Source: Microvirga vignae
Lineage (GTDB): Bacteria > Pseudomonadota > Alphaproteobacteria > Rhizobiales > Beijerinckiaceae
Direction of reading: 5' to 3'
Assembly: GCF_001017175.1 (NCBI RefSeq)
Contig: NZ_LCYG01000066.1
Span: 1 to 49,678, forward strand
DNA: 49,678 nucleotides
Shown here: positions 34,985 through 42,651 of the stretch, one piece after another
Layout of the letters: each line of letters opens with the position of its first letter
Position numbering within the stretch: position 1 is the stretch's first letter
The notes under the pieces: generated by a model
Databases searched by the model: none
Seen by the model: the letters and a program-made list of their open reading frames with translations, nothing else
Told to the model about the DNA's origin: nothing
Program-made: the position numbers and the translations under genes

Positions 34985-35044
34985 CTGATCAGAGATATCA
35001 GGCTGTCTTGCCTCTCATCTGGCATTGCTCCGACAACGACGTCG
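34985..35044 (+). ncRNA. NasT-responsive ANTAR leader element upstream of nirB (two hairpins)
   Basis: P1: CTGAT (34985-34989), an unpaired C, AGAGAT, then ATCAG (34997-35001), a 5-bp stem. P2: CGAC (35031-35034), loop AACGAC, GTCG (35041-35044). P2 and the bases after it (GTCGCATGA) are identical to the cysG leader. Both candidate loops carry A1 and G4, though P1 has an extra C and is weaker. The linker between hairpins is 29 nt against about 30 in the cysG leader. NasT binding is inferred from this structure and the nearby nasT gene. Confidence 0.72.
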
Positions 35045-35060
35045 CATGAATGGCTTGGAT

Positions 35061-35100
35061 GCTGCGCAAGCAGCACGTGGTCACTTCAAGCGGCGGTTTT
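35061..35100 (+). terminator. Leader terminator candidate before nirB
   Basis: GCTGC-GCAA-GCAGC (35061-35074) forms a tight hairpin. Alternatively, GCTGC can pair (one G-U) with GCGGC (35090-35094), followed by TTTT at 35097-35100. The position and the conserved GCGGCG-T-run context mirror the cysG leader. The T tract is short, so this is weaker than the cysG copy. Confidence 0.4.
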
Positions 35101-35164
35101 GTGCTTGCGTCGTCGTGCCAAGAAGGAGGCGCCGTGGAATTTCTACGTTCTCAGGGAGACTGGG

Positions 35165-37615
35165 ATGCCCAAGAAGCTGGTCGTTATCGGAAACGGTATG
35201 GCTGCTGGCCGTGCGCTGGAGGAGCTCTTCGAGCACGCTCCGGATGCCTATGAAGTCACCATCTTCGGCGCAGAGCCGCGCGTCAACTACAATCGCATCA
35301 TGCTCTCGCCTGTCCTGTCCGGCGAGAAAGCCTACGAAGACATCCTGATCCACGACGATGCCTGGTACGAAGCCAACGGGGTCACCCTGCATCGCGGCAA
35401 GCAGGTTGTGCAGATCGATCGAGATGCGAAATGCGTAAGGGCGGCCGACGGAACGGCGGCGGACTACGATCAGCTCCTGATCGCCACGGGTTCGCTGCCG
35501 TTCATCATCCCGATCCCGGGCGTGAGCCTTCCTGGAGTCGTCACATACCGCGACCTGGATGATGTCAACGCCATGCTGGCTGCGGCTCAAAAAGGTGGCC
35601 GGGCTGTCGTCATCGGCGGCGGACTTCTCGGCCTCGAAGCTGCTGCAGGCCTGAAGGCACAGGGCATGGACGTCACGGTTCTCCACCTCATGCCAACTCT
35701 CATGGAGCGCCAGCTCGACCCGTCGGCGGGGTATCTCCTGCAGCGTGCGATGGAGGAGCGCGGCATCGCGGTTCGCTGTAAGGCAAACACCCATGCTATT
35801 CTCGGCGAAACGCATGTCACCGGGGTCAAGCTCGATGACGGCACCGAGCTTCCCGCCGACATCGTCGTGATGGCCGTCGGCATCAGACCCAACGCTGTTC
35901 TCGCCAAGGAGGCCGGCCTGGAGACGAACCGGGGTGTCCTCGTGGGCGACGACATGCGTACCAGCGATCCGGATGTTTTCGCTGTCGGCGAATGCGTGGA
36001 GCATCGGGGAACCTGCTACGGCCTCGTCGCGCCACTCTATGAGATGGCCAAGGTGGTTGCCGCACAGCTCGCAGACGATGTGACAGCCGCCTATACCGGC
36101 TCGGTCACGGCAACGAAGCTGAAGGTGACAGGCATCGACCTGTTCTCGGCGGGGGATTTCAGCGAAGCCAATGACAGGCAGGACATCGTCCTGCGCGACG
36201 TGGCCCGCGGGATCTACAAGCGCATCGTTCTCAAGGACAACCGCATCGTCGGCACGGTTCTCTACGGCGAGACGGCGGACGGATCCTGGTTCTTCGATCT
36301 CCTGCGCAAGGAGAGTGACGTGTCGGAGCTGCGCGACACGCTGATCTTCGGTCAGTCCTACGTCGGAGGCGTTCCCCTGGACCCTATGGCGGCCGTTGCA
36401 GCCTTGCCGGATGATGCGGAGATCTGCGGCTGCAACGGCGTGTGCAAAGGCAAGATCGTTCAGACGATCACCGACAAGGGCCTGTCCACTCTCGCCGACG
36501 TGCGGGCGCATACGAAAGCCTCGGCGTCCTGCGGAACCTGCACCGGCCTGGTCGAGCAGGTGATGGCGCTGACGCTCGGCGACAAGTTCTCCCGCGCCGC
36601 CACGGAGCCCATGTGCGGGTGCACCGATCTCGGTCACGACGAGGTGCGCCGCCTCATTCACGCGGCGGGGCTGAAGTCGATCCCGGCTGTCATGCAGGAA
36701 CTCGGTTGGAAGACCTCCTGCGGCTGTGCCAAGTGCCGTCCGGCGCTGAACTACTATCTCCTGTGCGATTGGCCCGAGGAATACGAGGATGACGGGCGCT
36801 CCCGCTACATCAACGAGCGTGTCCACGCCAACATCCAGAAGGACGGTACCTATTCGGTCGTGCCGCGCATGTGGGGCGGCCTGACAAACCCGCGGGAGCT
36901 CCGGGCCATCGCCGATGTGGCCGAGAAATACGGCATTCCGACGGTGAAGGTCACGGGCGGTCAGCGCATCGACCTGCTGGGCGTGCGCAAGGAGGATCTT
37001 CCCGCCGTCTGGGCCGACCTCAATGACGCCGGCATGGTCTCCGGGCATGCCTACGCCAAGGGCCTGCGCACGGTGAAGACCTGCGTGGGCAGAGATTGGT
37101 GTCGCTTCGGGACGCAGGACTCCACGGGCCTCGGCGTCAAGATCGAGAAATTCATGTGGGGCTCATGGACGCCCGCGAAAGTCAAGATGGGCGTCTCAGG
37201 CTGCCCGCGAAACTGCGCCGAGGCGACTTGCAAGGATGTGGGCGTGATCTGCGTGGACTCAGGGTTCGAGATCCATTTCGCGGGAGCGGCCGGTCTGCAC
37301 ATCAAGGGCACGCAACTGCTCTGCAAGGTCGCTGGAGAGGACGAGTGTATCGAGGTCATTGCGGCTTTGACTCAGCTCTACCGCGAGCAGGGCCACTATC
37401 TCGAGCGCATGTACAAATGGGCCGATCGGGTCGGCGTGGATGCGATCCGCATGATCGTGGTCGATGACCGCGAGAAGCGCCGCGCCCTCTTCGAACGCTT
37501 CGAGATCTCGCAGAAAAAGGCGCAGATCGATCCGTGGGCCGAACGGGTTGCCGGACACGATGCGCATGAGTTCAACCCCATGGCCAACTTCACACTGGCG
37601 GAGGCAGCGGAATGA
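35165..37615 (+). CDS. nirB: Nitrite reductase (NADH) large subunit NirB
   Basis: An 816-aa assimilatory nitrite reductase. The N-terminal half is an FAD/NAD(P)H reductase (VVIGNGMAAGRALEEL, ATGSLPFIIPIPG, VIGGGLLGLEAA). Next are BFD-like [2Fe-2S] Cys motifs, C421/C423/C427 with C456/C459, and a second Cys-rich repeat with CGCAKCRPALNYYL. The C-terminal sulfite/nitrite-reductase module binds siroheme and [4Fe-4S] through C640, C646, C680 and C684 (CX5C...CX3C). It reduces nitrite to ammonium in the cytoplasm. The start at 35165 leaves the ANTAR leader untranslated; the frame is open from 34904, but that extension covers the leader. nirD overlaps by 4 nt. Confidence 0.95.
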   Translation: MPKKLVVIGNGMAAGRALEELFEHAPDAYEVTIFGAEPRVNYNRIMLSPVLSGEKAYEDILIHDDAWYEANGVTLHRGKQVVQIDRDAKCVRAADGTAADYDQLLIATGSLPFIIPIPGVSLPGVVTYRDLDDVNAMLAAAQKGGRAVVIGGGLLGLEAAAGLKAQGMDVTVLHLMPTLMERQLDPSAGYLLQRAMEERGIAVRCKANTHAILGETHVTGVKLDDGTELPADIVVMAVGIRPNAVLAKEAGLETNRGVLVGDDMRTSDPDVFAVGECVEHRGTCYGLVAPLYEMAKVVAAQLADDVTAAYTGSVTATKLKVTGIDLFSAGDFSEANDRQDIVLRDVARGIYKRIVLKDNRIVGTVLYGETADGSWFFDLLRKESDVSELRDTLIFGQSYVGGVPLDPMAAVAALPDDAEICGCNGVCKGKIVQTITDKGLSTLADVRAHTKASASCGTCTGLVEQVMALTLGDKFSRAATEPMCGCTDLGHDEVRRLIHAAGLKSIPAVMQELGWKTSCGCAKCRPALNYYLLCDWPEEYEDDGRSRYINERVHANIQKDGTYSVVPRMWGGLTNPRELRAIADVAEKYGIPTVKVTGGQRIDLLGVRKEDLPAVWADLNDAGMVSGHAYAKGLRTVKTCVGRDWCRFGTQDSTGLGVKIEKFMWGSWTPAKVKMGVSGCPRNCAEATCKDVGVICVDSGFEIHFAGAAGLHIKGTQLLCKVAGEDECIEVIAALTQLYREQGHYLERMYKWADRVGVDAIRMIVVDDREKRRALFERFEISQKKAQIDPWAERVAGHDAHEFNPMANFTLAEAAE

Positions 37616-37944
37616 GCGATTGGATCGACGTGGGCGCGGTCGATGACGTGCCGGTTCTCGGGTCGCGGGTCGTGCAGGCACCCGGTGGGGACATCGCTGT
37701 GTTCAAGGCGGCGGACGGCACTTTCTTCGCCCTTCGGGATCGTTGTCCCCACAAGGGCGGTCCCCTGTCGCAGGGCATCGTGCACGGTCATTCCGTGACC
37801 TGTCCGCTGCACAATTGGGTGATCAGCCTGAAGAGCGGCGAGGCGCAGGGCGCGGATCAAGGATGCGCTCACAAGATCCCGTTGCGCATCAACGGCGCGC
37901 GCATCCTGCTCGCAGCCTCCGCCCTCATGGCGAAAGCTGCATAA
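37612..37944 (+). CDS. nirD: Nitrite reductase small subunit NirD (Rieske-type)
   Basis: A 110-aa Rieske-fold protein with both ligand boxes complete: C45-P-H47 in CPHKGG and C64-P-L-H67 in CPLHNW. It can therefore hold a [2Fe-2S] cluster, unlike the cluster-free NirD of enterics. It partners NirB in the cytosolic NADH nitrite reductase. The start overlaps the nirB stop (ATGA), giving coupled translation. Confidence 0.94.
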   Translation: MSDWIDVGAVDDVPVLGSRVVQAPGGDIAVFKAADGTFFALRDRCPHKGGPLSQGIVHGHSVTCPLHNWVISLKSGEAQGADQGCAHKIPLRINGARILLAASALMAKAA

Positions 37945-38032
37945 GAGATTCAGCACAGGTCAACTCAGACGGAACCACCATTGCGGCCACTCGCTGGACT
38001 TCGGCCGCTCTACACTCAGGAAAGGAACTTCG

Positions 38033-38878
38033 ATGGCTTATCTCGCACCTGCCGAGTTCGTCACCAAAATGGTCGATGCCGGCGAATCCAAGATCTTCAT
38101 GTCGACACGGGACACGGTGATCCGCGCCTACATGGCCGGCGCCATTCTGGCGCTTGCAGCCGCCTTTGCGGTCACCATCAACGTCCAGACGGGCCAACCG
38201 CTCGCCGGCGCAATCCTGTTCCCGGTGGGCTTCTGCATGCTCTACCTGATGGGCTTCGACTTGCTCACAGGCGTTCTCATGCTCACTCCCCTTGCTCTCA
38301 TCGATAAGCGGCCGGGCGTGACCATAGGCGGTGTTTTTCGCAATTGGGGCCTCGTATTCGTCGGAAACTTCGCGGGCGCCTTCACGGTCGCGGTGATGAT
38401 GGCGATCATCTTCACGTTTGGCTTCACCCAGGCGCCCGACGCGATCGGTCAGAAGATTGGCGTGATCGGCGAGGGCAGGACAGTGGGATACGCATCCCAT
38501 GGCGCGGCAGGCATGCTCACGCTCTTCATCCGTGGTGTGCTGTGCAATTGGATGGTGGCGACCGGCGTGGTCGGCGCCATGATCTCGACCTCGGTGTCGG
38601 GCAAGGTGATCGCCATGTGGATGCCGATCATGCTGTTCTTCTACATGGGCTTCGAGCATTCGATCGTGAACATGTTCCTCTTCCCTTCAGGCCTTTTGCT
38701 CGGCGGCAACTTCTCGATCATGGATTATCTGATCTGGAACGAGATTCCGACCATCATCGGCAACCTTGTCGGTGGCCTTGCCTTCGTCGGCCTCACACTC
38801 TACTCGACCCATGTGCGCACCGGCGCGAAGCGCAATACCGATCTCGGAGTGGGTATGGCCGCTTTCCCTGCCGAGTGA
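38033..38878 (+). CDS. Formate/nitrite transporter family protein (NirC/FocA-like)
   Basis: A 281-aa FNT channel with about six membrane helices. Family signatures include GFDLLTGVLMLTPL, NWGLVFVGNFAGAF, RGVLCNWMVATGV and GFEHSIVNMFLFP with its conserved His in the pore. It should move nitrite (or formate) across the inner membrane and supply NirBD. GGAAAGGA precedes the ATG. The 88-bp gap after nirD has a GCGGCC/GGCCGC dyad but no clear terminator, so it probably belongs to the nir operon. Confidence 0.9.
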   Translation: MAYLAPAEFVTKMVDAGESKIFMSTRDTVIRAYMAGAILALAAAFAVTINVQTGQPLAGAILFPVGFCMLYLMGFDLLTGVLMLTPLALIDKRPGVTIGGVFRNWGLVFVGNFAGAFTVAVMMAIIFTFGFTQAPDAIGQKIGVIGEGRTVGYASHGAAGMLTLFIRGVLCNWMVATGVVGAMISTSVSGKVIAMWMPIMLFFYMGFEHSIVNMFLFPSGLLLGGNFSIMDYLIWNEIPTIIGNLVGGLAFVGLTLYSTHVRTGAKRNTDLGVGMAAFPAE

Positions 38879-38914
38879 CCAGACGCAGACTGGAATCCCG
38901 CACTAGAGCCCCGG

Positions 38915-38941
38915 GCCCGAAAGTGGACACCACTTTCGGGC
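38915..38941. terminator. 12-bp perfect palindrome after the transporter gene (REP-like)
   Basis: GCCCGAAAGTGG (38915-38926), a 3-nt loop ACA, and the exact complement (38930-38941) lie 37 nt after the transporter stop. The following ATCCGATGCTT...GCGCATCGTTG...GCGGAAAACCGG stretch (to about 38992) looks like the remainder of a repeated extragenic palindrome of the kind common in Hyphomicrobiales. It may reduce read-through into the kinase gene. Confidence 0.6.
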
Positions 38942-39087
38942 TCCATCCGATGCTTCTCTTTAACTGGCGCATCGTTGATCGCGGAAAACCGGGTCCCCTT
39001 TTCACTGCCGTGGCCCTCCGGGTCGCTGACGCGGACCTCCGGTTCCGCACGAGGCGCTGGAGCGGGGTTTCCATTACCGGTGTTCTC

Positions 39088-40824
39088 ATGATGCGCCCAC
39101 TGACGGTTTCGATCGGACAACATTCCGAAAAGGGGCATAAGGAAACCAATCAGGACTTCCACGCCGCCCTGACCCCGACCGGACCGGTCCTCGCCCTCAA
39201 GGGCATCGCCATCGCGATCGCTGATGGGATCAGCACGAGTTCTGTGAGCCGCATTGCCGCGGAATCGGCGATCAAGAGCTTTCTCACAGACTACTACTGC
39301 ACCTCCGATGCCTGGTCCGTCAAAACTGCGGCGCAGCGAGTTATCAGTGCGACCAATTCATGGCTTTATGCCGAGACCCGGCGCGGCCAGTACGCCAGCG
39401 ACATGGACAGGGGCTATGTCTGCACCTTCACGGCGATGATCTTGAAATCGCGCCTCGCGCACATCTTCCATATTGGAGATTGCCGTGTGAGCCGGCTGGC
39501 TGGTTGCACTCTGGAGCCGTTGACCGACGATCACCGCGTCACTGTGTCCTCGCAACAGAGCTATCTCTCCCGGGCGCTCGGCGCGAAGCCGATTGTGGAA
39601 ATCGACTATCGCGCCGTGCCGCTGCGGGTAGGCGATCTCTTCATCCTCTCAAGCGATGGCGTGCACGAGCATGTCAGCGGCAGCGTGATTGCGACCGCCG
39701 CCAAAGCACATGCGGACGATCTCGACCGTGCCGCACGCGCGATCGTGGAAGAGGCGCTGCGGGCAGGTAGCCGTGATAATCTGACAGTTCAGATCGTGCG
39801 GATCGAAGCAGTGCCTGATGGGGAAGCAGGCGAGTTCATGGCTGATGCCGCGGATCTCACGCCTCCGCCGCTGCCTGACCCAGGATCTGCGCTGGATGGG
39901 TATCGAGTTCTGCGCCAGCTCTACGCGAGCAGCCGCAGTCATGTCTATCTCGCTCTCGATACGCAGACCGAGAAATCCGTGGCGCTCAAGGTGCCCTCAA
40001 CCGACATTCGGAACGATGCCGATCATCTTAAACGCGTGATGATGGAGGAATGGGTCGCGCGGCGGCTGAACAGCCCCCATGTCGTCAAGGCTCCGCCGCA
40101 TTCTCGTAAGCGTAATCATCTCTATGTCGTGACGGAGTATGTCGAAGGCCAGACGCTGGCCCAGTGGATGATCGACCATCCGAACCCGGATCTGGAGACC
40201 GTGCGCGACATTGCCGAGCAGATCGCCAAGGGCTTGCGCGCATTCCATCGTCTCGAGATGCTGCATCAGGATCTGCGGCCGCAGAACATCATGATCGACC
40301 GATCTGGTACGGTGAAGCTCATCGACTTCGGATCTACGCGTGTTGCCGGCGTCGTCGAGGCCGCGCCGGAGGCGGTTCGTGACGATATCCTCGGCACGGC
40401 GCAGTACGCGGCTCCGGAGTATTTCGTCGGGGAGAGAGGCACCTGGCGCTCGGACCTCTTCTCGTTTGGTGTGATCGTCTACCAGATGCTTACCGGGCGG
40501 CTTCCTTATGGTGCCGAAGTACCAAAGACACGCAGCCTCATGCAGCAGAGTCGGCTACGCTACATCCCGGCATCAGAGATCAATCCGCAGGTGCCGGACT
40601 GGATCGATCAGGCATTGCGCAAGGCCGTGCATCCGAATCCCATGAAGCGATACGAGGCCCTGTCGGAATTCACCTTTGATCTGCGCCATCCCAATCCGAC
40701 CCTCCTGAAGACGGTTCGCCCGCCGTTAGCCCAGCGCAACCCTGTCGTATTCTGGAAATGCGTCTCGGGCATTCTTGCCCTGGCCGTCATCCTTTTGCTG
40801 TGGCGCTTGACTCTTGACGGATGA
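39088..40824 (+). CDS. PP2C phosphatase-Ser/Thr kinase fusion with C-terminal membrane anchor
   Basis: A 578-aa protein. Residues 1-240 are a PP2C-type phosphatase with metal residues D23 (NQDF), D46 (ADGIS), D131 (GDCR), D190 (SSDGV) and D230 (GSRDNL). Residues about 265-530 are a Ser/Thr kinase: K301 (VALKV), HQDLRPQN (H393, D395, N400), D413 in DFGS, and APEY. The glycine-rich loop is degenerate and the HRD Arg is replaced by Gln. A single helix (about 555-573) anchors it with both domains cytoplasmic. Such fusions recur beside nitrate/nitrite assimilation genes, suggesting reversible phosphorylation of a transport or reductase component. The ATG at 39088 was chosen; the frame is open upstream only as antisense/offset shadow. 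Confidence 0.88.
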   Translation: MMRPLTVSIGQHSEKGHKETNQDFHAALTPTGPVLALKGIAIAIADGISTSSVSRIAAESAIKSFLTDYYCTSDAWSVKTAAQRVISATNSWLYAETRRGQYASDMDRGYVCTFTAMILKSRLAHIFHIGDCRVSRLAGCTLEPLTDDHRVTVSSQQSYLSRALGAKPIVEIDYRAVPLRVGDLFILSSDGVHEHVSGSVIATAAKAHADDLDRAARAIVEEALRAGSRDNLTVQIVRIEAVPDGEAGEFMADAADLTPPPLPDPGSALDGYRVLRQLYASSRSHVYLALDTQTEKSVALKVPSTDIRNDADHLKRVMMEEWVARRLNSPHVVKAPPHSRKRNHLYVVTEYVEGQTLAQWMIDHPNPDLETVRDIAEQIAKGLRAFHRLEMLHQDLRPQNIMIDRSGTVKLIDFGSTRVAGVVEAAPEAVRDDILGTAQYAAPEYFVGERGTWRSDLFSFGVIVYQMLTGRLPYGAEVPKTRSLMQQSRLRYIPASEINPQVPDWIDQALRKAVHPNPMKRYEALSEFTFDLRHPNPTLLKTVRPPLAQRNPVVFWKCVSGILALAVILLLWRLTLDG

Positions 40825-40849
40825 GGCACGGGCGGCGCCATCGCCGACG

Positions 40850-41153
40850 CGGATGGAAGCCACGGCTCAGTCGATGACCTCCGTGGCCGATCAGCCCCCA
40901 GCAATCGATGACCGTCTCGTCGGCGGCCCAGCAGACCTCGGCCAATGTGCAGACGGTGGCCGCCGCCACCGAGGAGCTGTCGATCTCGATCCGCGAGATC
41001 GCCCGCAACGTGCAGGAAGCCGCCCGCGGCACGGACGCGGTGACCGGCAGCATCGGGGACGTGCAGCAGGGAGCCGCCCAGGAACTGGCCCGCCACTCGA
41101 ACGAGCTCAGCCGCGAGGTCGCAACCTTCCTTCAAGGCGTCAAAGCCGCCTGA
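40850..41153 (+). pseudogene. Methyl-accepting chemotaxis protein C-terminal remnant, frameshifted
   Basis: Two adjacent frames together encode part of an MCP signalling domain. RMEATAQSMTSVAD (from 40850) is in one frame; SAAQQTSANVQTVAAATEEL, ISIREIARNVQEAARGTDAV and ELSREVATFLQGVKAA are in the next. The switch falls at a run of five C (40895-40899), consistent with a 1-nt indel. The usual segment between VQQ and ELS is also shortened by about 10-14 residues, and the ligand-binding, HAMP and kinase-contact parts are missing. It is a dead fragment left by deletion just after the kinase gene. Confidence 0.75.
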
Positions 41154-41571
41154 TCCGCCGTCTACCGGACCATAAACCCTTCTTCCGAAGGAATCTCGCC
41201 CGCTCCATCTTATTGAAGCGGGCCTTCTCGATGGGACGGTGGCTGTAGAGCCGCAACGCGTGCGACGCCGGATCTCTCGGTCCTGAACAGGTCATCGGCC
41301 GGTGATCGCAGGAAGGTTAGGTCAGATGGTCTCCATCTGTCAGCCGTGGCCGAGAGAATGACCGCTTCTGGCACTTCTCGGAAGTAGGCCGAAGGTCTGC
41401 TCATGAGGAGAACACCAGACGCTCCCGAAGGGCAGGGGAATCTCCTGGATTAACCCGCAGCGGTGATACAGACGTAAGCATTGATCGCTGTTAAAGTGTG
41501 GGCCAGGAAAGCAATCAGGCTTCCTTGCTACTCCCATCAGTCGATGGGACGGGATCGGAGCAGGGCGACAC
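41154..41571. other. Intergenic region after the chemoreceptor remnant
   Basis: No gene is supported in these 418 bp. A 7-bp hairpin GCCCGCT-N12-AGCGGGC lies at 41198-41223 and could end upstream transcripts. Short minus-strand frames show no family features. The region is probably further debris of the event that left the chemoreceptor fragment, plus the promoter of the following gene. Confidence 0.4.
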
Positions 41572-42360
41572 ATGATCTTCCTGGACACCCAACCCCTCTG
41601 GCTGTCGGGCGCCCTTCTCATCGGCTTGGCAACCCTGCTTGCCATGGCTGCCCCCGTTTTCGTGCGCCGACGCGTTCCCTCAGAGCGGCTCAGGATCAAC
41701 AATGAGGTGGCCGGTTTCACCTTTGCGACCGTCGGTGTGCTCTATGCGGTGCTGCTGGCCTTTGCCGTCATCATCGTCTGGGAAAAGTTCAGCGAGGCGG
41801 AGAGTGCTGCGGCTCAGGAGGCGGGCGCGGCCGCGACCCTCTACCGCTTGGCCAACGGGATTGGAGAGGGTCCTGGTGAGGCTCTCCGCGATAGCCTGAC
41901 CCGCTATCTCAGGTCGGCTGTGACGGAGGACTGGCCTGCGATGGCGCGGAGTGGGGCAAGCCGCGAGGCAACCCGTGCCCTCGACACCACCTATACGGCC
42001 CTGCTGACGTTCACCCCGGGCGACGGCCGCGGGACCTCTCTGTTAGACGAGGCGCTCCGTCAGCTTGATCTCCTGACCGAGGCGCGCCGCACGAGGCTCG
42101 TTCTGGCCTCTGGCGCAGTCCCTGGGGTGCTCTGGTTCGTGCTCGTCGGCGGTGCTGTCCTGACGATCGGCTTCACGCTGTTCTTCGGCACCGAGAACCT
42201 GCGCGTCCAGGCCATGATGACCGGGATCCTGACCTTCCTGATCTTCTCGGGGCTGCTTGTGATCATCGCCATCAACCATCCGTTCGCGGGACCAGTGAGG
42301 GTGGATCCGGAGCCACTCTTGGCGGTGCTGGAAGACTTTGGAGCGAAAGCCCAGCCGTAA
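41572..42360 (+). CDS. DUF4239 (bestrophin-like) membrane protein
   Basis: A 262-aa DUF4239 protein. An N-terminal helix (about 10-32) is followed by a second at 45-68 (GFTFATVGVLYAVLLAFAVIIVWEKF, whose VGVLYAVLLAF is the family hallmark). A soluble helical region follows with AAQEAGAAATLYRLA, then two C-terminal helices (about 182-205 and 215-237). The family is remotely related to bestrophin-type channels, but no activity is proved. It is a single-gene unit followed by a perfect 11-bp hairpin. Confidence 0.87.
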   Translation: MIFLDTQPLWLSGALLIGLATLLAMAAPVFVRRRVPSERLRINNEVAGFTFATVGVLYAVLLAFAVIIVWEKFSEAESAAAQEAGAAATLYRLANGIGEGPGEALRDSLTRYLRSAVTEDWPAMARSGASREATRALDTTYTALLTFTPGDGRGTSLLDEALRQLDLLTEARRTRLVLASGAVPGVLWFVLVGGAVLTIGFTLFFGTENLRVQAMMTGILTFLIFSGLLVIIAINHPFAGPVRVDPEPLLAVLEDFGAKAQP

Positions 42361-42515
42361 GCGCTGGTGGAACTCGGCGCTGCTGTTGCAGAGGAGCATG
42401 GCCCAGAGACAACTGCATGTCTCGCAAGTGCATGTCCCGCAAGCAGACCGAACGTCTGCTTCAGAATGCGACACCGGACGTTCCCGTAGAGTAGTGAATA
42501 TCAGAGTCTCACCCT

Positions 42516-42550
42516 AAGCTGCCCTTTTGGATCACATTCAAGGGCAGCTT
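42516..42550 (+). terminator. Hairpin downstream of DUF4239 gene
   Basis: AAGCTGCCCTT (42516-42526) and its exact complement (42540-42550) form an 11-bp stem with a 13-nt loop, 155 nt after the DUF4239 stop and 100 nt before the P450 gene. There is no T tract after it, so it could instead be an operator or a 5' structure of the P450 transcript. Confidence 0.5.
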
Positions 42551-42651
42551 CCATTCCATTGCCGATCCCCAGGAGCAGCCATCAGCGTCGTTCAGGTTGA
42601 CGGGGACATCCGATCGTTCATCCTCTCGGCTTCAGACGTTGCGGAGGAGTC

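Noticed and set aside
34904..35164. In-frame N-terminal extension of nirB by 87 codons
   Set aside because: NirB proteins begin at the FAD-binding strand encoded at 35165; the extension covers the ANTAR hairpins and has no protein-like conservation.
35081..37048. 655-aa minus-strand open frame
   Set aside because: Antisense to nirB with no recognisable fold; shadow of strong codon bias.
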